Notes: generated by a model from the sequence alone, not told the origin. A stretch of DNA of 64,000 nt from Hordeum vulgare subsp. vulgare (GCF_904849725.1 NC_058521.1:342596638-342660637), one strand, 5' to 3'; shown: positions 46,836 through 59,215, counted from the first letter of the stretch. A program made the numbers and translations.

Positions 46836-49231
46836 CTAGCTCGCACCCTTGTTAGTTTTTCTTTTCCGTCCCTTGTGCATCTTCTGCTGTAATGGGATCG
46901 AGTTCTGCTCAAAGACCACCTTCTTGAGTGTGTTGGGGCTGATAATATTTCGCACCTCAGCTATTTGAGTCTCGATGAAGGCGGGAGTTGGAGGCATCTC
47001 CTGAGAACTGAACAGCCGACGCCTGTTGAAATTGGGTTTCTCCGCGGTACCAGCTAGATCGCCATCGTCTTTTGCAGGGTTGGGTTTTTGAGAAGGAGGC
47101 CCATACAAGTCGTCATCGTCACCGTACCCATGTTCGTTGTTGTAGTTATTGACATTGGAAATTGTATCGTCGTCGTCGTCCGGATCCTGACGCCGGTAGC
47201 ATTGCGGCGGTCTTGACATGGCTTGGCGCCGACACGACTGGCGGTGTTGTCTATGGGGTGGTGTCCCCCGCCCCCAAACGAATCTAGCTCTTCGGCCAAA
47301 GCATGGACCACTTTAAGCAGGCACTGAGGGTCATCACATCATCTTCGTCGGCCCTAGCGGGTCGATACGGAGGTAACAACTCTTCGCAGCCCCGCAGCAC
47401 CCGAATCAGTTGAACCCTATACACGGTGGGTGGCATCGGATTACCGTGGAACACGCGGTTGCCTGGTTCAATGATTTTGGCCTTGGCGACATCGATCAAC
47501 TCGCCGTCTACGAAGTGCAGGAGAGTGCATAGAACGTTGGCGGCGCCCTGCGAAAACATGTAGGGCGTCAGGGATGCCCAGTCAAAAAGGCAAGGAGATG
47601 AAGTCATCGGTTGAGGCTTATAGTTACTGTGATGGCATCGTTCTTGGCTAATGTCGAGGCACCGCCAACGGCGGGCGTGCAACTGACGGAGGGGCCATTT
47701 GATGCCGAGGTGCCGTCCGGCGTATTCCTCCCACACACGGGTGCATTAACCTCCACTACCGGCGCTGATGCCGGAGGCACCTGCAATGCCGCCTCCGCCG
47801 GAGACACCAATGTCGACGCGTTGTGCGAGTTGCTGCCCGTGAAGCTGGGAATCGGGGGCGGCTCCTGTTGGCTGCTCGCATTCCACCCCTGCAGCCCCTC
47901 AAGCAAGGAAGGCATAATGGCGGTGATCGTCGGTCCAAGTTGGTCTCGCACTTGCTATTGGACTATCTCCGGAATCCACGCCACTTGTGCCTTGAGTTCT
48001 TTAACCTCGCGCTCCTGGCTTTCCGAGATGGTCTTTCTGTCCTTTCGCCCAGCCTGATAGTATTCCGACCATTTCGTGGACAAGCCTTCGCCGGCCACAC
48101 GACCAGCTGACAACGGCTTACTGAGCTTATCCTTGTGTTTCATTACGTTCAACGCCCTATTTAAAGTATTGTCCCAAGGGGCAGACGGGGAGGTCGGAGA
48201 CCCCGCGCTACTGCTTTCAGTTTCATGCAGAAGGAACGTGAACCATTTAGAAATTTGGCTTCATTAATTAGAATTCAACCATATGGAGCTAATTACGTGG
48301 GGGTGTATTCCTTACCAGAACACGCTCAAGCTCCTTCACCTTCGGGGCCGTGGGAAGCTCCTTTGTTACCGGATCCACCTTGTACCGGGCCCTGACATAG
48401 TTCCTGCTCTTCTTTTCAGGGTATTTATCGAAGAGGGGCGGTAGGCCTTGCTCGGCATGCTCCGCGTCCTCCTTGACCCATTTAGGTTCCGCCACTCTGT
48501 AACCGCCGGGACCAAGTTTGTGGACCCCTAAGTTCGAGTCCCATATCTTTCCCCCACTGACTTGATTCCGTAGATGTGTTGCACTCGCACTTGATCTTGA
48601 ACTCCAGGTAGTCAGCTTCGCTGATCGAAGGATTTGTCTCCTTGTTCTTCTCATAACTATCACCTCTTAGAATCCTTCTCTTCACCGAGGCTCTCCAAGT
48701 AGCCAGGGCCGTGCTCATCTTCGTGAGGGCGGCACTGTTCACTTTATTCCCTGCGAGGCATGTGTATGCGACGTCACTGGGGAACTTGTATCATTCGTGC
48801 AGCTTCGTGAAGAGGAGGTTGCGCAAATTCGCTCAGCCTTGATGCCTTAGGTTCTCGGTATTGATCGAGACAGTGCTCCGGAGAATGCACCCGAGTTGTC
48901 CCGCGTACCCACCGACTAATTCCTTGGGCGCCGTTGGATGCCCACTAAAGGACACTTCAGTAAATTCCTCGCTGATGGTGCCGAGCACGTTCGGGCACCG
49001 GTCCTTCCGTTGCTTCTTTGGTTGGCTGCCATCTGTGTGCTCGCTCCCATCATCAGTGGTGGCATCCCCGGCGGCACCATAAGTGGTGTCATCCCCGACG
49101 CCACTAGGGGTTGTGTAGTCATGATCGGTGTCTTCCGCGGCGTCCTCATAGCGGTGAGGTTCTTCCTCTAGCTCCTGGGACAGCTCCCAGAATGGCTTTC
49201 CCGAACTGCCGGCCTCATCGTTGTTGGCCAT
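46836..49231 (-). pseudogene. TNPA-like (Transposase_24 type) part of the CACTA-3 second protein
   Basis: ATG 49229-49231 starts an acidic segment (MANNDEAGSSGKPFWELSQ). Next come 48742-48500 (YLEFKIKC) and, after a frameshift near 48570, 48560-48289 (LGPGGYRVAEPKWVKEDAEH, FDKYPEKKSRNYVRARY), which matches the Transposase_24 core. Exon-like pieces follow at 48230-47604 (a charged region, ISESQEREVKELKAQV, probably helical, then Pro/Ser/Ala-rich) and 47590-47284 (LLHFVDGELIDVAKAKI, GNPMPPTVYRVQLIRV). An Asp/Asn-rich piece at 47219-46836 leads toward the Ulp1-like exon. Stops near 47945, 47603 and 46836 and several frame changes break it. Confidence 0.65.
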
Positions 49232-49995
49232 GTTCGCTCTAAATAGGAAAAAAGGCTACTAGAGTTATTGGATGAGATCAGGGTAGTATCTATTCTTCTC
49301 ACATTTAGAGTAGCTCCTTATTTCATCTATGGAGTATTAAGTAAGTACTTGCATCACATATATGTAACCCAAATAAAATTAATCTATGTTCCATGCACAC
49401 ATGAGGTATGGCTGACACGGAAAAATTAAGTAAAGGTGTATTAATTACTTTTTTAGGCCTCACATATTTGGTACTTCTTGTAAAAAAATGGCATCTCCTA
49501 TTTTTCTGCAACTTAATTACTTTCAATGAACAGTTTTTTTTACCTCGTGTGCTCCTATAGCTAGCTGGCCTTTTAACTTACTCTCCATGTTGTATATATG
49601 CACACAATTAAATTGTGTGGCGACATGAACCACGCACATGCTGCTGAATCGCTACATGAATTATGGACGGGGTAGAATTATCACCAACTATAATTCCACC
49701 GAATCCAATTTTACTTTTCTTTTACTCCATAGGATCGAAAAATGTGACACACGAGAAGTTCCAACGTGTCCATACCAAAAAGTAGTAATAGTCAGTGTTT
49801 CATTTTTATGGCCCTTTTAGTGAAGCAAAAGAAAACAAAAATAATGTGCTAATGAGTTACTTATTCAATATTGTTTCACAAGCTTAACAATGAGCTTCCC
49901 CGCAAATAAAGTTCAACAAATCACTATCTCACTATTTAGCAATAACACTACTCATGAGTCGTGAACTCAGGATCCACCTACTGCATTGTTACCTA

Positions 49996-50076
49996 CTGCC
50001 TACGTAAAGAAATATAAAAGCCTTTAGATCATCAAAATAGTTATCCAAACATTCTTATATTTTTAAACAGAGGGAG
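49996..50076. mobile_element. Stowaway-type MITE (Tc1/mariner), 81 bp
   Basis: Flanked by TA (49994-49995 and 50077-50078). The arms cgtaaagaaatataaaagc and gcttatatt-like text fold back on each other, with ends ctgcctacg... and ...cagagggag resembling the Stowaway consensus CTCCCTCCG. It sits in the 1-kb AT-rich gap between the two CACTA-3 genes (49232-50232), where I see no gene. Confidence 0.7.
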
Positions 50077-50232
50077 TAGCACACATAAAGCAAGGATAAC
50101 AAGATAATACTAATCCAGTAGTGTGGTAGTATTGATAATGTCATGTAATCTAACATTTGAATAGATCATTTTGGACCCATTTCACTCACATAAAAAATAA
50201 ACATAAGAATTAAAAAGAAATAAGCTCTGCTT

Positions 50233-53200
50233 TCAAGAAAGGATAAGGATTTTTAAACAGAAGGAGTAGCACACATAAGAATTATAGGTAATGAAGAAGC
50301 ATTGGTCCACTTGGCATGCCAGTACCCATGGCTCATTTTTCGCGGTGACGTTTGCGCCCGCGGTCTTCGATTTGGCTTCGTGTATAACCATGGTGGTGAA
50401 ATACCAATCTTCTTTTAGGACGATCTTGGCCCATCTGACACGGAACATCGAAACCTTCTCTCCAGCGTAGCTCAGCTCCCAGATCTCCTCGATCCTTCCG
50501 TAGTATATGTCCTTGTCGTTATCGGTGTAGGATTCCATCATTACTCCGGAGTTCTGATAATCGCTCTTAATGTCCTTTTCCTCGGTGTAGAATGTGTAGC
50601 CGTTGATATCGTACGCCTCATAGGTCATCAGGTTGTGCTTGGCGCCCTGTGACAAGGCGAATATGAGTTTTTCTTTACAACAGAAGCTTATCCTTGAACC
50701 AACGCGTGAAATATGAGTTGTGCTCTTTGATTATATCTCCATCCGTCCTCTGTTGGCCTCGGTCATTGTACGTCTTCTCAATAAAGGTTTTGTGCTCTAC
50801 CACCCAAGGATCGACCACGTCTATGTGTTGTAGCGCGACTAGGTTTGCTCTTTCAAAGTCAGCGAGTCGACCCTTGAAGTCGACATGCATTTCACGGCGA
50901 CCCCATCCAGCGAGCCTGCCGAGGTGCCTGTTGATGGGCAGACTAACGGGGTTCTCGATGCCTAGATAATTCGTGCAGAAGGAGATGAACCCTTCGGCCA
51001 GAAATACCTGGGCTATGCTTCCATCTGGATGTGCCCTATTGTGAACGTATCCTTTGATGACACCATTCATCCTTTCGAATGGCATCATGTTGTGCCGGAA
51101 CGTCGGCCCGAGTGGGATGATATCCTCCACGATATGGACCAACAGATGCACCATAACATCAAAGAATGCGGGCGGGAAGTACATCTCAAGCTCGCATAGT
51201 ATCACCACGATCTCTTCCTGTAGCCTTCTGAGTTGCCTCACGCCAACCGACTTCCAAGAGATGACGTCGAAAAAGTTGCATAGGCCAAATAGCATTTCAT
51301 GGACGTGCGCGTCCATGATCCCACGGATTGCAACTGGAAGTATATGCGTCATAAGCACGTGACAGTCATGAGACTTCATCCCGCTGAACTTTTGCTTCGC
51401 TGAGTCTAGGTATCTGCTTATCTTCCTCGCGTAACCATAAGGATGTTTTACTCCTACGAGGTAGGTGAAAAAATGATCGATCTCCTTCTAACTTAGAGTG
51501 AAGCACACGGGAGGGCAGTCATATTCGAACTTCTTGGCCTTTTTGCCTTTGCGACGACTTTCCGTGTCCTTCGCCTCATCATCATCATCATTAGGGCGTT
51601 TTGCGTGAAGCTCCTCCCTGATGCCCATTGATTGCAAGTCTGCCCTTGCTTTCGGCCCATCTTTCGTCCTCTCTAGCATGTTGAGCAGGGTACCAAGCAG
51701 ACTCTCGCACACGTTCTTCGTGATATGCATGACATCAAGGCTGTGAGGAACACAAAGGATCTTCCAGTATGGCAAGTCCCAGCAAATAGACCTCGTTTTC
51801 CATACCTTCAGAAGCGGCTCTGGCGCCTTTCGCTTCTTTCCCGGCGTTGGGCACTCTTTCCAATTTTTCAAAAGCTCGTCTATTTCCTCGCCGCTCCTCG
51901 TACGTGGGGGTCTTCGGGGTTCGGTTTCACCATCGAATAGATCCCTGCGTTTTCTCCATGCGTCATCGTCTCGAATCCACCTTCGATGTCCCCTAAACAC
52001 GGTTTTCGAAGACCCGGGATCTCTATCTAGCTGGCGATACATTGCGTCATCCATGCACCTGACGCATGCACAAAATCCGTGGACCACCTGCCCCGCGACA
52101 TATCCGTAACCGAGATAGTCGTGCACCGTCGTGAGCAGTGCGGCTCTCATAGGGAAATATTGTTTCGCTGCTGCGTCCCACGTATTGGCTCGCGTTTTCC
52201 ACAGCTTGTCTAGATCCTCTTTCAGCAGCCCCAGATACAGACTAATGTTGTTCCCTGGTTGTTTCGGCCCTTCAATTAGCATACTCATGTGAATGTACTT
52301 CCTCTTCATGCACATCCAGAGGGGAAGGTTGTACATCCACACAAGCATAGGCCATGTGCTATGTGTGCTTATGTGGCTGCCAAACGGATTGTATCCATCG
52401 TGCTCGCGCCCAGCACGATGTTCCTTGGATCGTCCCCAAATTCTGGGTGTTTGAAGTTCAAGCATGCCACTGGCTCGCATCCTTGGGGTGACACAACATC
52501 TTGTCTTTTTTATTTATCTCTGGATCATTTCCGTCATCTCGCTTCTTCTCCTCCCTATCTGCGTGCGAACGCAGGAGCTCTGCTTGCTTAGGGTCCGCAA
52601 AATACCGCTGCAGACGAGGAGTGATTGGAAAGTACCACACCAATTTTCGAGGAGCTTTCTTCCTCTTCTTGTATTGAGTGACACCGCACACCGGACATAT
52701 GGTAGACTCCGCGTGCTCGTCCCGATAAATGATGCAATCATTCATGCACACATGGTATTTCACGTGCAATAAATCCAGAGGACACACGATATTCTTCGCC
52801 TCCTCGAAACTGTTCGGGCACTTGTTCCCCATGGGAAGACGTTCGTGCCAGAATGACATGTTCTCGTCGAAGCATGTGTCGGTCATTTTGTGTTTTAACT
52901 TCATCTCCAGAGCCATGAGCGTTACTTTCAGGCGGGTATCCTCGGGCCTGCATCCTTCATACAATAGAGTAACAACATCTATCTCCAGTTGATCCAGATT
53001 GGCTTTCTCACGGGCGGCAGCTCTTGCGTTACTCGTTTGCTTTAGAAGCAGCTCTTGAATATGAGGGTCCTGCACCCAGCCCATCGATGGTCTATCATCG
53101 TCTGCTCCGGCATCTTCATCTTCATGATCATGCCCTTTGTCTTGATCTTCCTCATCATCGTGTCCGACATCATCTACATGACGACTGTGTCCTGGATCTA

Positions 53201-53516
53201 CTTCGTGATCATGTCCTGGAGATTCTTCGTCTTCTCGCTCGCCCTCGCCGCTATTGTCTTGCAGCCCTTCCTTATTTCTTGCCCGGCCCCCATGAAGGAC
53301 TTCATAATCATCTTCATCACCTTGCCACCGATAGCCATCCATGAAACCACGCACGAGCAGGTGGTCCCACACCTGTCTGGAATCCGGGTCCATAAGGCTC
53401 TTCAGCTTGCATCTTCGACACGAACATCTTATCTCTGTCTCATTCTTTTGAAGCATCTCGGGCTTCGTGGAGCTCAAAAACCTATTGACAGTGCCTTCGG
53501 TCGTCGTGCGGACCAT
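50233..53516 (-). pseudogene. TNP2-type transposase of CACTA-3 (TNPD-like)
   Basis: ATG 53514-53516 follows an acceptor-like ccccgcag. Residues 28-66 are a transposase-associated domain (RCSCRRCKLK, LLVRGFMDGYRWQ), followed by an Asp/Glu/His-rich linker. The TNP2 core starts in the same ORF (CPVCGVTQYKKRKKAP, VWYFPITPRLQRYF) and continues after a frameshift near 52400-52460 in 52480-51488 (DGYNPFGSHISTHSTWP, DLPYWKILCVPHSLDVMH). An in-frame TAG at 51488-51490 is followed by the DUF4218-like part, 51379-50675 (SHDCHVLMTHILPVAIRG, GPTFRHNMMPFERMNG). A DUF4216-like exon, 50655-50233 (YEAYDINGYTF, PWVLACQVDQCFFITY), ends it. Only one frameshift and one stop are seen, so it is fresher than the CACTA-2 copy. 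Confidence 0.9.
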
Positions 53517-53960
53517 GGTCGCCTGCGGGGTAGAGCAAAACGATATGTTAGAACCAAAAAAAATTTGGCATGACTTTGCCTAAAAATAAGACCAAAAAGA
53601 ATGCATAGTGCCAAATTCTCGCCGAAACGGAAATGAATGAGCATTCCGGCAAAATATTGGAAACTATCGCATTTCAGATACCGGTACCTGCAAACACAAA
53701 CATATGCAACACCACAAACATACGTAGATCTAGGCCATAAAAAGTGTGTACACGTTGGAGGGAGAAAAAAGTAGATCCTGAACATAAAGAAAGCATTCCC
53801 CTTACTTACCTATCAAAAAAAGGAAATTTAACCACTTAATTTGGGTGAATATATGGTGCAAATGAGGTGAGGAGGAGGAGGCAGTAGAGACCAACAAGGT
53901 TGGTAGAGGTGGAGAGAATGAAGTGGGGGAAAGTGAGTGTGAAGTGGGCTGTCAAAAATA
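53517..53960 (-). promoter_or_regulatory. 5' leader/promoter region of the CACTA-3 transposase
   Basis: No ORF of merit. The tract lies between the subterminal repeats and the ATG and is AT-rich with a purine-rich patch (53865-53945). No clear TATA box on the minus strand. Confidence 0.4.
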
Positions 53961-54354
53961 TCTACTGCTCCAAGGTTATGGCGCACCCAGAAAGAATGCG
54001 CCATTAGTAACCAGGGTTACTAATGCCGCACCTCGTAAGAATGCGCCATTAGTGGTTTTGAAAAAAAAACTGAATTTTTTTTGTTAGTAGTGGCGCACCA
54101 TGGATGTGGTGCGCCATTACTAGGTAAAACTAGTAACAGCGCACTTCCCCTGGTGCGCCACTAATATATCTATGAAAGAGTGTGGGGCCATGACAAAGAT
54201 AGTAATGGCGCACCACACACAAGGTGCGCCATTAGTAATATGGACAGTAATGGCGCACCTGTGTCTGGTGCGCCACTACTATATAGCAGTGGCGCACCAC
54301 AAACATGATGCGCCATTAATGTCCATATTATCTATAGCCCTTTTTCTAGTAGTG
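53961..54354. repeat. Subterminal repeats, right end of CACTA-3
   Basis: Eight or more copies of (t)ggcgcacc / (g)gtgcgccatta in alternating orientation up to the terminal inverted repeat. Confidence 0.88.
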
Positions 54355-54357
54355 AGT

Positions 54358-54816
54358 CGATGTGACCATCTCCTCCTTTTTGCCTCACAACCTCCACCAC
54401 AATCTATTCCACCTATAGTGCCATATCCATGGCTCACGCTCATGTATTGCGCGAGAGTTGAAAAGGTTTGAGAAAGTAAGAGTGCGAAAACAATTACTTG
54501 GACAATACCGGGGTTGTGCATGATTTAAATTCGTTGTGTGGGGATGATGGAGCATAGCCAGACTATATGATTTTGTAGGGATAACTTTCTTTGGCCTTGT
54601 TACTTCAAAATTTCATGATCACTTTGCTAGTATACTTGAAGTATTATTGTTTTCATGTCAACAGTAAACTATTGTTTTGAACCTTACGGATCTGAACATT
54701 CATGCCACAAGAAAGAAGTTACAAAGGACAAATATGTTAGGTAGCATTCCACATCAAAAATTCAGTCTTTATCACTTCCATACTCGAGGACGAGCAGGAG
54801 TTAAGCTTGGGATGCT
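54358..54816 (+). other. 3' internal end and polypurine tract of the LARD-like element
   Basis: Resumes the sequence cut at 44704. The last 30 bases (gaggacgagcaggagttaag, then cttgggatgct) are purine-rich and abut the 3' LTR start TGATACG. No gene. Confidence 0.7.
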
Positions 54817-56338
54817 TGATACGGCTCCAACGTATCTATAATTTTTTATGGTTCCATGCTATTATCTTGTCAACTTTGGATGTTTTGTATGCATGAATAT
54901 GCTATATTATATATTTTTTGGGACTAACCTATTAACTCAATACCAAGTGCCAGTTTTCTGTTTTTTCCGTGTTTTTGAACTTCTCAGAGGAGAATATTAA
55001 ATGGAGTCCAAATGGAATAAAACCTGCGGAATGATTTTTTCCATAACAGAAGATACGCAGGGGACTTGAGAACCAAGGCAAAGGACCTCGAGGGAGGTCA
55101 CAAGCCCGCTAGCCGCGGCCTGGGGGGGCGCGCCTAGCAGGCTTGTGGGCCCCCTTTGGCTCCTTTGCCCTACTTCTTCCACCTATAAATTCTCCAAAAA
55201 CCCAAAACCACCAGAGAGAGCCAAGAAAATACTTGTCCGCCGCCGCAAGCTTCTGTCTCCGCAAGATCCCATCTGGGGACCGTTTTGGTGCCCTGCCGGA
55301 GGGGGGATTCAGACCCGGAGGGCTTCTTCATCAACACCATTGCCTCTCCAATGATGCGTGAGTAGTTCACCACAGACCTTCGGGTCCATAGCTAGTAGCT
55401 AGATCGCTTCTTATCTCTCTCTTGGATCTTCAATACAAAGTTCTCCATGATCTTCATGGAGATCTATCCGATGTAATCTTCTTTTGCGGTGTGTTTTTCG
55501 AGATCTGATGAATTGTGGATTTATGATCATATTATCTATTAATATCATTTGAGTCTCCTCTGATATCTTATATGCATGATTTCCTATCCTTGTAATTCTC
55601 TTCGAGTTGTGGGTTTCGTTTGGCCAACTTCATCTATAATTCTTGCAATTGGAGAAGTGCTTGGTTTTGGGTTCATACCATGCGGTGTCCTCACCTAGTG
55701 ACAGAAAGGGTAGCGAGGAACGCATCGTGTTGTTGCCATAGAGGGTAAAAAGATGGGTTTATATCATATTGCATGAATCTATCCCTCTACATCATGTCAT
55801 CTTGCTTAAGGTGTTACTCTGTTTGTTATGAACTCAATACACTAGATGCATGCTGGATAGCGGTCGATGTGTGGAGTATTAGAAGTAGATGCAGAAAGTA
55901 TCGGTCTACTTGTCTCAGACGTGATGCCTATATGTATGATCACTGCCTTAGATATCATCATGACTTTGCGCGATTGTATCAATTGCTCGATAGTAATTCG
56001 TTGACCCACCGTAATACTTGCTATCATGAGATAAGCCTCTAGTGAACACTATGGCCCCCGGGTCTACTTCACATCATATTTTCAGATCTACACTTTTACT
56101 TTGTTGCACTTTCCACCTTCAGATCTCACCTTGCAAATAACCGTGAAGGGATTGACAACCCCTTTATAGCGTTGGGTGCAAGTTTGTTTGTTTTTGCGCA
56201 GGTACATTGGTGCCTCATCTTGATACTCCTACTGGATTGATACCTTGGTTCTCAAACTGAGGGAAATAATTACTGCTACTGTGCTGCATCACCCATTCCT
56301 CTTCAAGGGAAAAACAAACGCAAGCTCTAGAGGTAGCA
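54817..56338 (+). repeat. 3' LTR of the LARD-like element
   Basis: TGATACG...GTAGCA, followed by AACAC. TATA box at 55184-55191, matching the one in the 5' LTR. Confidence 0.92.
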
Positions 56339-56393
56339 AACACCTCTTTGCCGTCTGTTATAGCAGACGGCAAAGAGTATGATTCCTGTAGTG
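56339..56393. repeat. Right terminal tip of CACTA-2
   Basis: Contains ctttgccgtctg and its reverse cagacggcaaag around a tatag centre, then the terminal gattcctgtagtg. The inverted match to the left end fixes the boundary at 56393. Confidence 0.92.
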
Positions 56394-56396
56394 CCT

Positions 56397-57686
56397 ACTC
56401 AATCCACCCTGGTGGAACCAAGATGTATCAAGACCTCACAGAAAGATTCTGTTGGCACGGCATGTAGCGGGAAATAGCCTCATATGTCACCAATTTCGAC
56501 GTATACCAGCGGGTCAAGGCTGAGTACCAGCAACCTGCTGGGCTGCTACAACCTCTCCAAGTGCTTGAATGGAAGTGGGATAAAGTCGGTATGGACTTCG
56601 CCACAGGTCTACCCAGATCCAGCAGAGTACATGACGCCATATGGGTCATTGTCGATCAGTTGACCAAAGTCTCACACTTCATTCCTTTCAGCACCACTTA
56701 TGGTGGCGACAAGCTGGCCACTACATTGAGCATATTGTGAGCCTCCATGGGGTTCCGAAGGAAATTGTGTCCGACCGAGGCATGCAATTCAACTCAAGAT
56801 TCTGGAAAAAGTTCAAAGAAGCTCTCGGAACCAAGCTCTCCTTCAGCACCGCCTTCCACACACAGACGGGCAGACAGACGGAGCGAGTGAATTAGATACT
56901 TGAGGATATGATCGGCGCTTGTGTCTTGGCACATGGTAACAAATGTGAAGACTGTCTTCCATTTGTTGAGTTCACTTACAACAACAACTATCAGTCCAGT
57001 CTCCAAATGGCCCCATTCGAAGTGCTATATGTACGTAAGTGCCGCACTCCACTCAACTGGTCTGAAACTGATGATAGATTGATTTTCGGGCACACATTTT
57101 CCGTGAAGCTGAAGACAAGGTGCAACTTGTCAGGGAGCACATAAAGGGTGCCAAGTCGTAGAAAAAGAGTTATGCGTATTCCCACTGCAGAGAAGCGGAG
57201 TTCAACCCCGGAGACCAATTGTACCTCCGCGTCACACCTCTCAAGGGGACTAAGTGTTTCCACGTCAAGCGGAAACTTGCTCCAAGGTTCATTGGACCTT
57301 TTAAGGTCACGACAAGGCGTGGAGAAGTTTCTTACGAGTTGGAGCTACCTCCGGAACTTTCGGGTGTGCACAACGTATTCCACGTGTCACAACTTCGGAA
57401 GTGTGTTCAAGCGCCAAACCGTCCTGATATTTATAAGGACATCGACCATCAAGCCATTGACCTTCAACCTTACCTCACTTATCGTGAGACACTGATCTGC
57501 ATCCTGGACGAAGCTGAGTGTTGTACCAGAAGCTGCACCATCAAGTACTTCAAGGTTCAGTGGAGGAACCACACTGAAGCAGAAGCAATATGGGAGCGTG
57601 AAGACTATCTCCGATCCGAATTTCCGTACCTTTTTAGCACCTACCTTAGGAATCTCGGCGACGAGATTCTTGTAAGGGGGATAGGT
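56397..57686 (+). pseudogene. Chromovirus pol, 3' half: integrase and chromodomain-like C-terminus
   Basis: Continues the gene cut at 12297 (SIHPGGTKMYQDL). The zinc-knuckle cysteines of the usual CDVCQRVK are Phe and Tyr here (FDVYQRVK). The catalytic acids survive as GMDFATGLP, IVSDRGMQF and GRQTERVN. Stops lie at about 56465 and 56892, with frame changes near 56640, 56740 and 57145. 57219-57722 encodes the GPY/F-type region (RFIGPFKVTTRRGEVSYEL, HNVFHVSQLRKC) and a chromodomain-like end (KYFKVQWRNHTEAEAIWERE). These assign it to a chromovirus. A purine tract, gtaagggggatagg (57672-57685), lies inside the end of this ORF. Confidence 0.9.
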
Positions 57687-59215
57687 TGGTCACACCCTGT
57701 TTTCACTTTGTCTCAAGTGTAGTCTTTTCAAATTTGAGTTTATTAAAACTTTTTAAGCAAATGATATGAGTGCCATGATTGTCATAATTGCAGTTATGCT
57801 TGAGTGTATGGATCTAAAAATAATTTTTGTAACATAATATTTCCATAAAAATCCTTTTCTCATTTTTGTTAATTCAAAACCGTGCTTTGGGGTTTGCACT
57901 ACAAGTCCGTGATTTCAAGGGGATGCCTTCACCCAAAGATTGTATTTTGATTTTAGCACTATTATAACTTTCCAAAATCATAAAATAATTATTTTATAAA
58001 ATACTTTTCTATTTTATTTCCATTTCCTTTCCTCAGGCCAAAAAACATATTTCTAAGTGGAAAAATTATTTTTCTACCTTAGAAAAATCTAAGAAAATTT
58101 GGAGATACTCAGAGGACATATATTTCCCTACATAGGATTTTCAACACCTATTTATGTTCAAAATATTTGAGAAAACCTTTGAAAACCTATTATTTCTGTT
58201 TTGGCTTTTCGAAATATTTCCAAAGGAAATATTCTCAATAAACTCTGAGAAAATTCTAGCATGTTCCCTCAAGCTATATTTGGTGATCATACCAAGTTTC
58301 AACTCATTCCAATGTGTAGTTTGGTTCGCGAAATAATCCTAAAACCCTTCTTGTCCAGAATCAAGTTGAAGCAACTATGCATAGCAAAGTTTCTCCAAAT
58401 GGCCTAAAAATTTGTAGGAGTGCTCAATACCCCAAATGAGGAGACCCTGCACAGAATTGGATTTGTGTGGGGATTAAATTGCTCACATTCTCTTTTAATA
58501 AGGCAAAACTGTCCATTTGGGGGTGTTTTCAAGTTTACATTGTCAAACTTGTCCAATGGAGCTCAAATTTGGTAGAGCATCCTAATATTGCGTAAAACCC
58601 AAACCTGTTAACTTCTAGCATCATTGGTGAAGGTTAGCTGCCCCAAACCCAGGTCAAACACCTTCAGCCAAATTGGTCAAACATCATCTAGCACTCTCTA
58701 CACCCACACCCTTCTCTCCAAATTCCCAGCATAGGTTGCCAGCGCCACACCTCAACTACATATGAGTGGCCCCTCCTTAGTTTGATGTGAGTAAGCCAAA
58801 ATCACCAATTTAGTTTCTGGTTCAAGGCTGACAACATCTCTTTAAGCCTCTCCCTTTGACCAACCTTGCTCTTCTCCGTTCCTAGTAACCGAGGGGCATC
58901 TAAGCCACCCCTCACGCAAGCCAGACATGGGCAAAGCATGCTAGAGCGCGCCAGCATGTCGTGGCATGCCAAAGTTGCGCTCTAGGCACGCTACAGGGCG
59001 CACCCGAGGCAAAGGAGGCCAGCCCCGACCGGTTCTCATTTCCCCTCGGTGTCTCTCCTCGTCCCCGACAACCACCAAACTCAGTGCGTGCTCGATTCAG
59101 TCAGTAGGGCGCGACCTCGCAGCACGCGCGCACAAAGACTGTGCTCCTCCCGTTGAGTCTCTCTAGTCTCAATCCACGACCGCAAAACTATGGTTTCAGC
59201 CCCGAGCTCTCTCCG
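57687..59215 (+). repeat. Presumed 3' LTR of the chromovirus, 5' portion
   Basis: Starts tggtcacaccctg right after the purine tract, in the position and style of chromovirus LTR starts (usually TGT-CACACCC). About 1.5 kb is present before another LTR interrupts it at 59216. No gene is seen; ORFs such as 58966-59365 have no recognisable content. Confidence 0.6.

Larger units (their letters stand above)
44705..54354 (-). mobile_element. CACTA-3, a different CACTA family, genes on the minus strand
   Basis: Inverted ends CACTACTAGAAAAAGGG are identical for about 21 bp. Flanking AGT (44702-44704 and 54355-54357) is a perfect duplication. Subterminal repeats have the core gtgcgccatta/taatggcgcac and differ from the tttgccgtctg motif of CACTA-1 and CACTA-2, so this is another family. 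On the minus strand it encodes a TNP2-like transposase, a TNPA/Ulp1-like protein and a small hybrid-binding-domain protein. The element's own 5' end is at 54354. Confidence 0.93.
39886..56338 (+). mobile_element. Non-autonomous LTR retrotransposon (LARD-like), 16.5 kb including nested CACTA-3
   Basis: LTRs 39886-41406 and 54817-56338 (1,521 and 1,522 bp) start TGATACG and end GTAGCA. The target duplication AACAC (39881-39885, 56339-56343) is perfect. A tRNA-Asp-type primer site and a 3' purine tract give plus orientation. Without CACTA-3 the internal part is about 3.8 kb and lacks gag-pol; it holds only one broken ORF of unknown function. LTRs with this TGATACGTCTCCAACGTAT start are common in Triticeae in my experience, but I cannot name the family with certainty. 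The LTRs differ at about 47 of the first 545 positions (hand count). Confidence 0.9.
12298..56393 (+). mobile_element. CACTA-2, large CACTA (DTC) transposon carrying two nested LTR elements
   Basis: Left end CACTACTGGAATTC; right end, reversed, CACTACAGGAATC. The flanking CCT (12295-12297 and 56394-56396) is a perfect 3-bp duplication. Removing the element and one CCT rejoins the chromovirus integrase in frame, which fixes the boundaries. Subterminal tttgccgtctg repeats occur at both ends. Genes run left to right: TNP2-type transposase, then a Transposase_24-type protein, then a purine/pyrimidine satellite. Without the Maximus-like insertion (20131-34494) and the 16.5-kb LTR element (39886-56338) it is about 13.3 kb. 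Both genes carry stops and frameshifts, so it is no longer autonomous. Confidence 0.92.
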
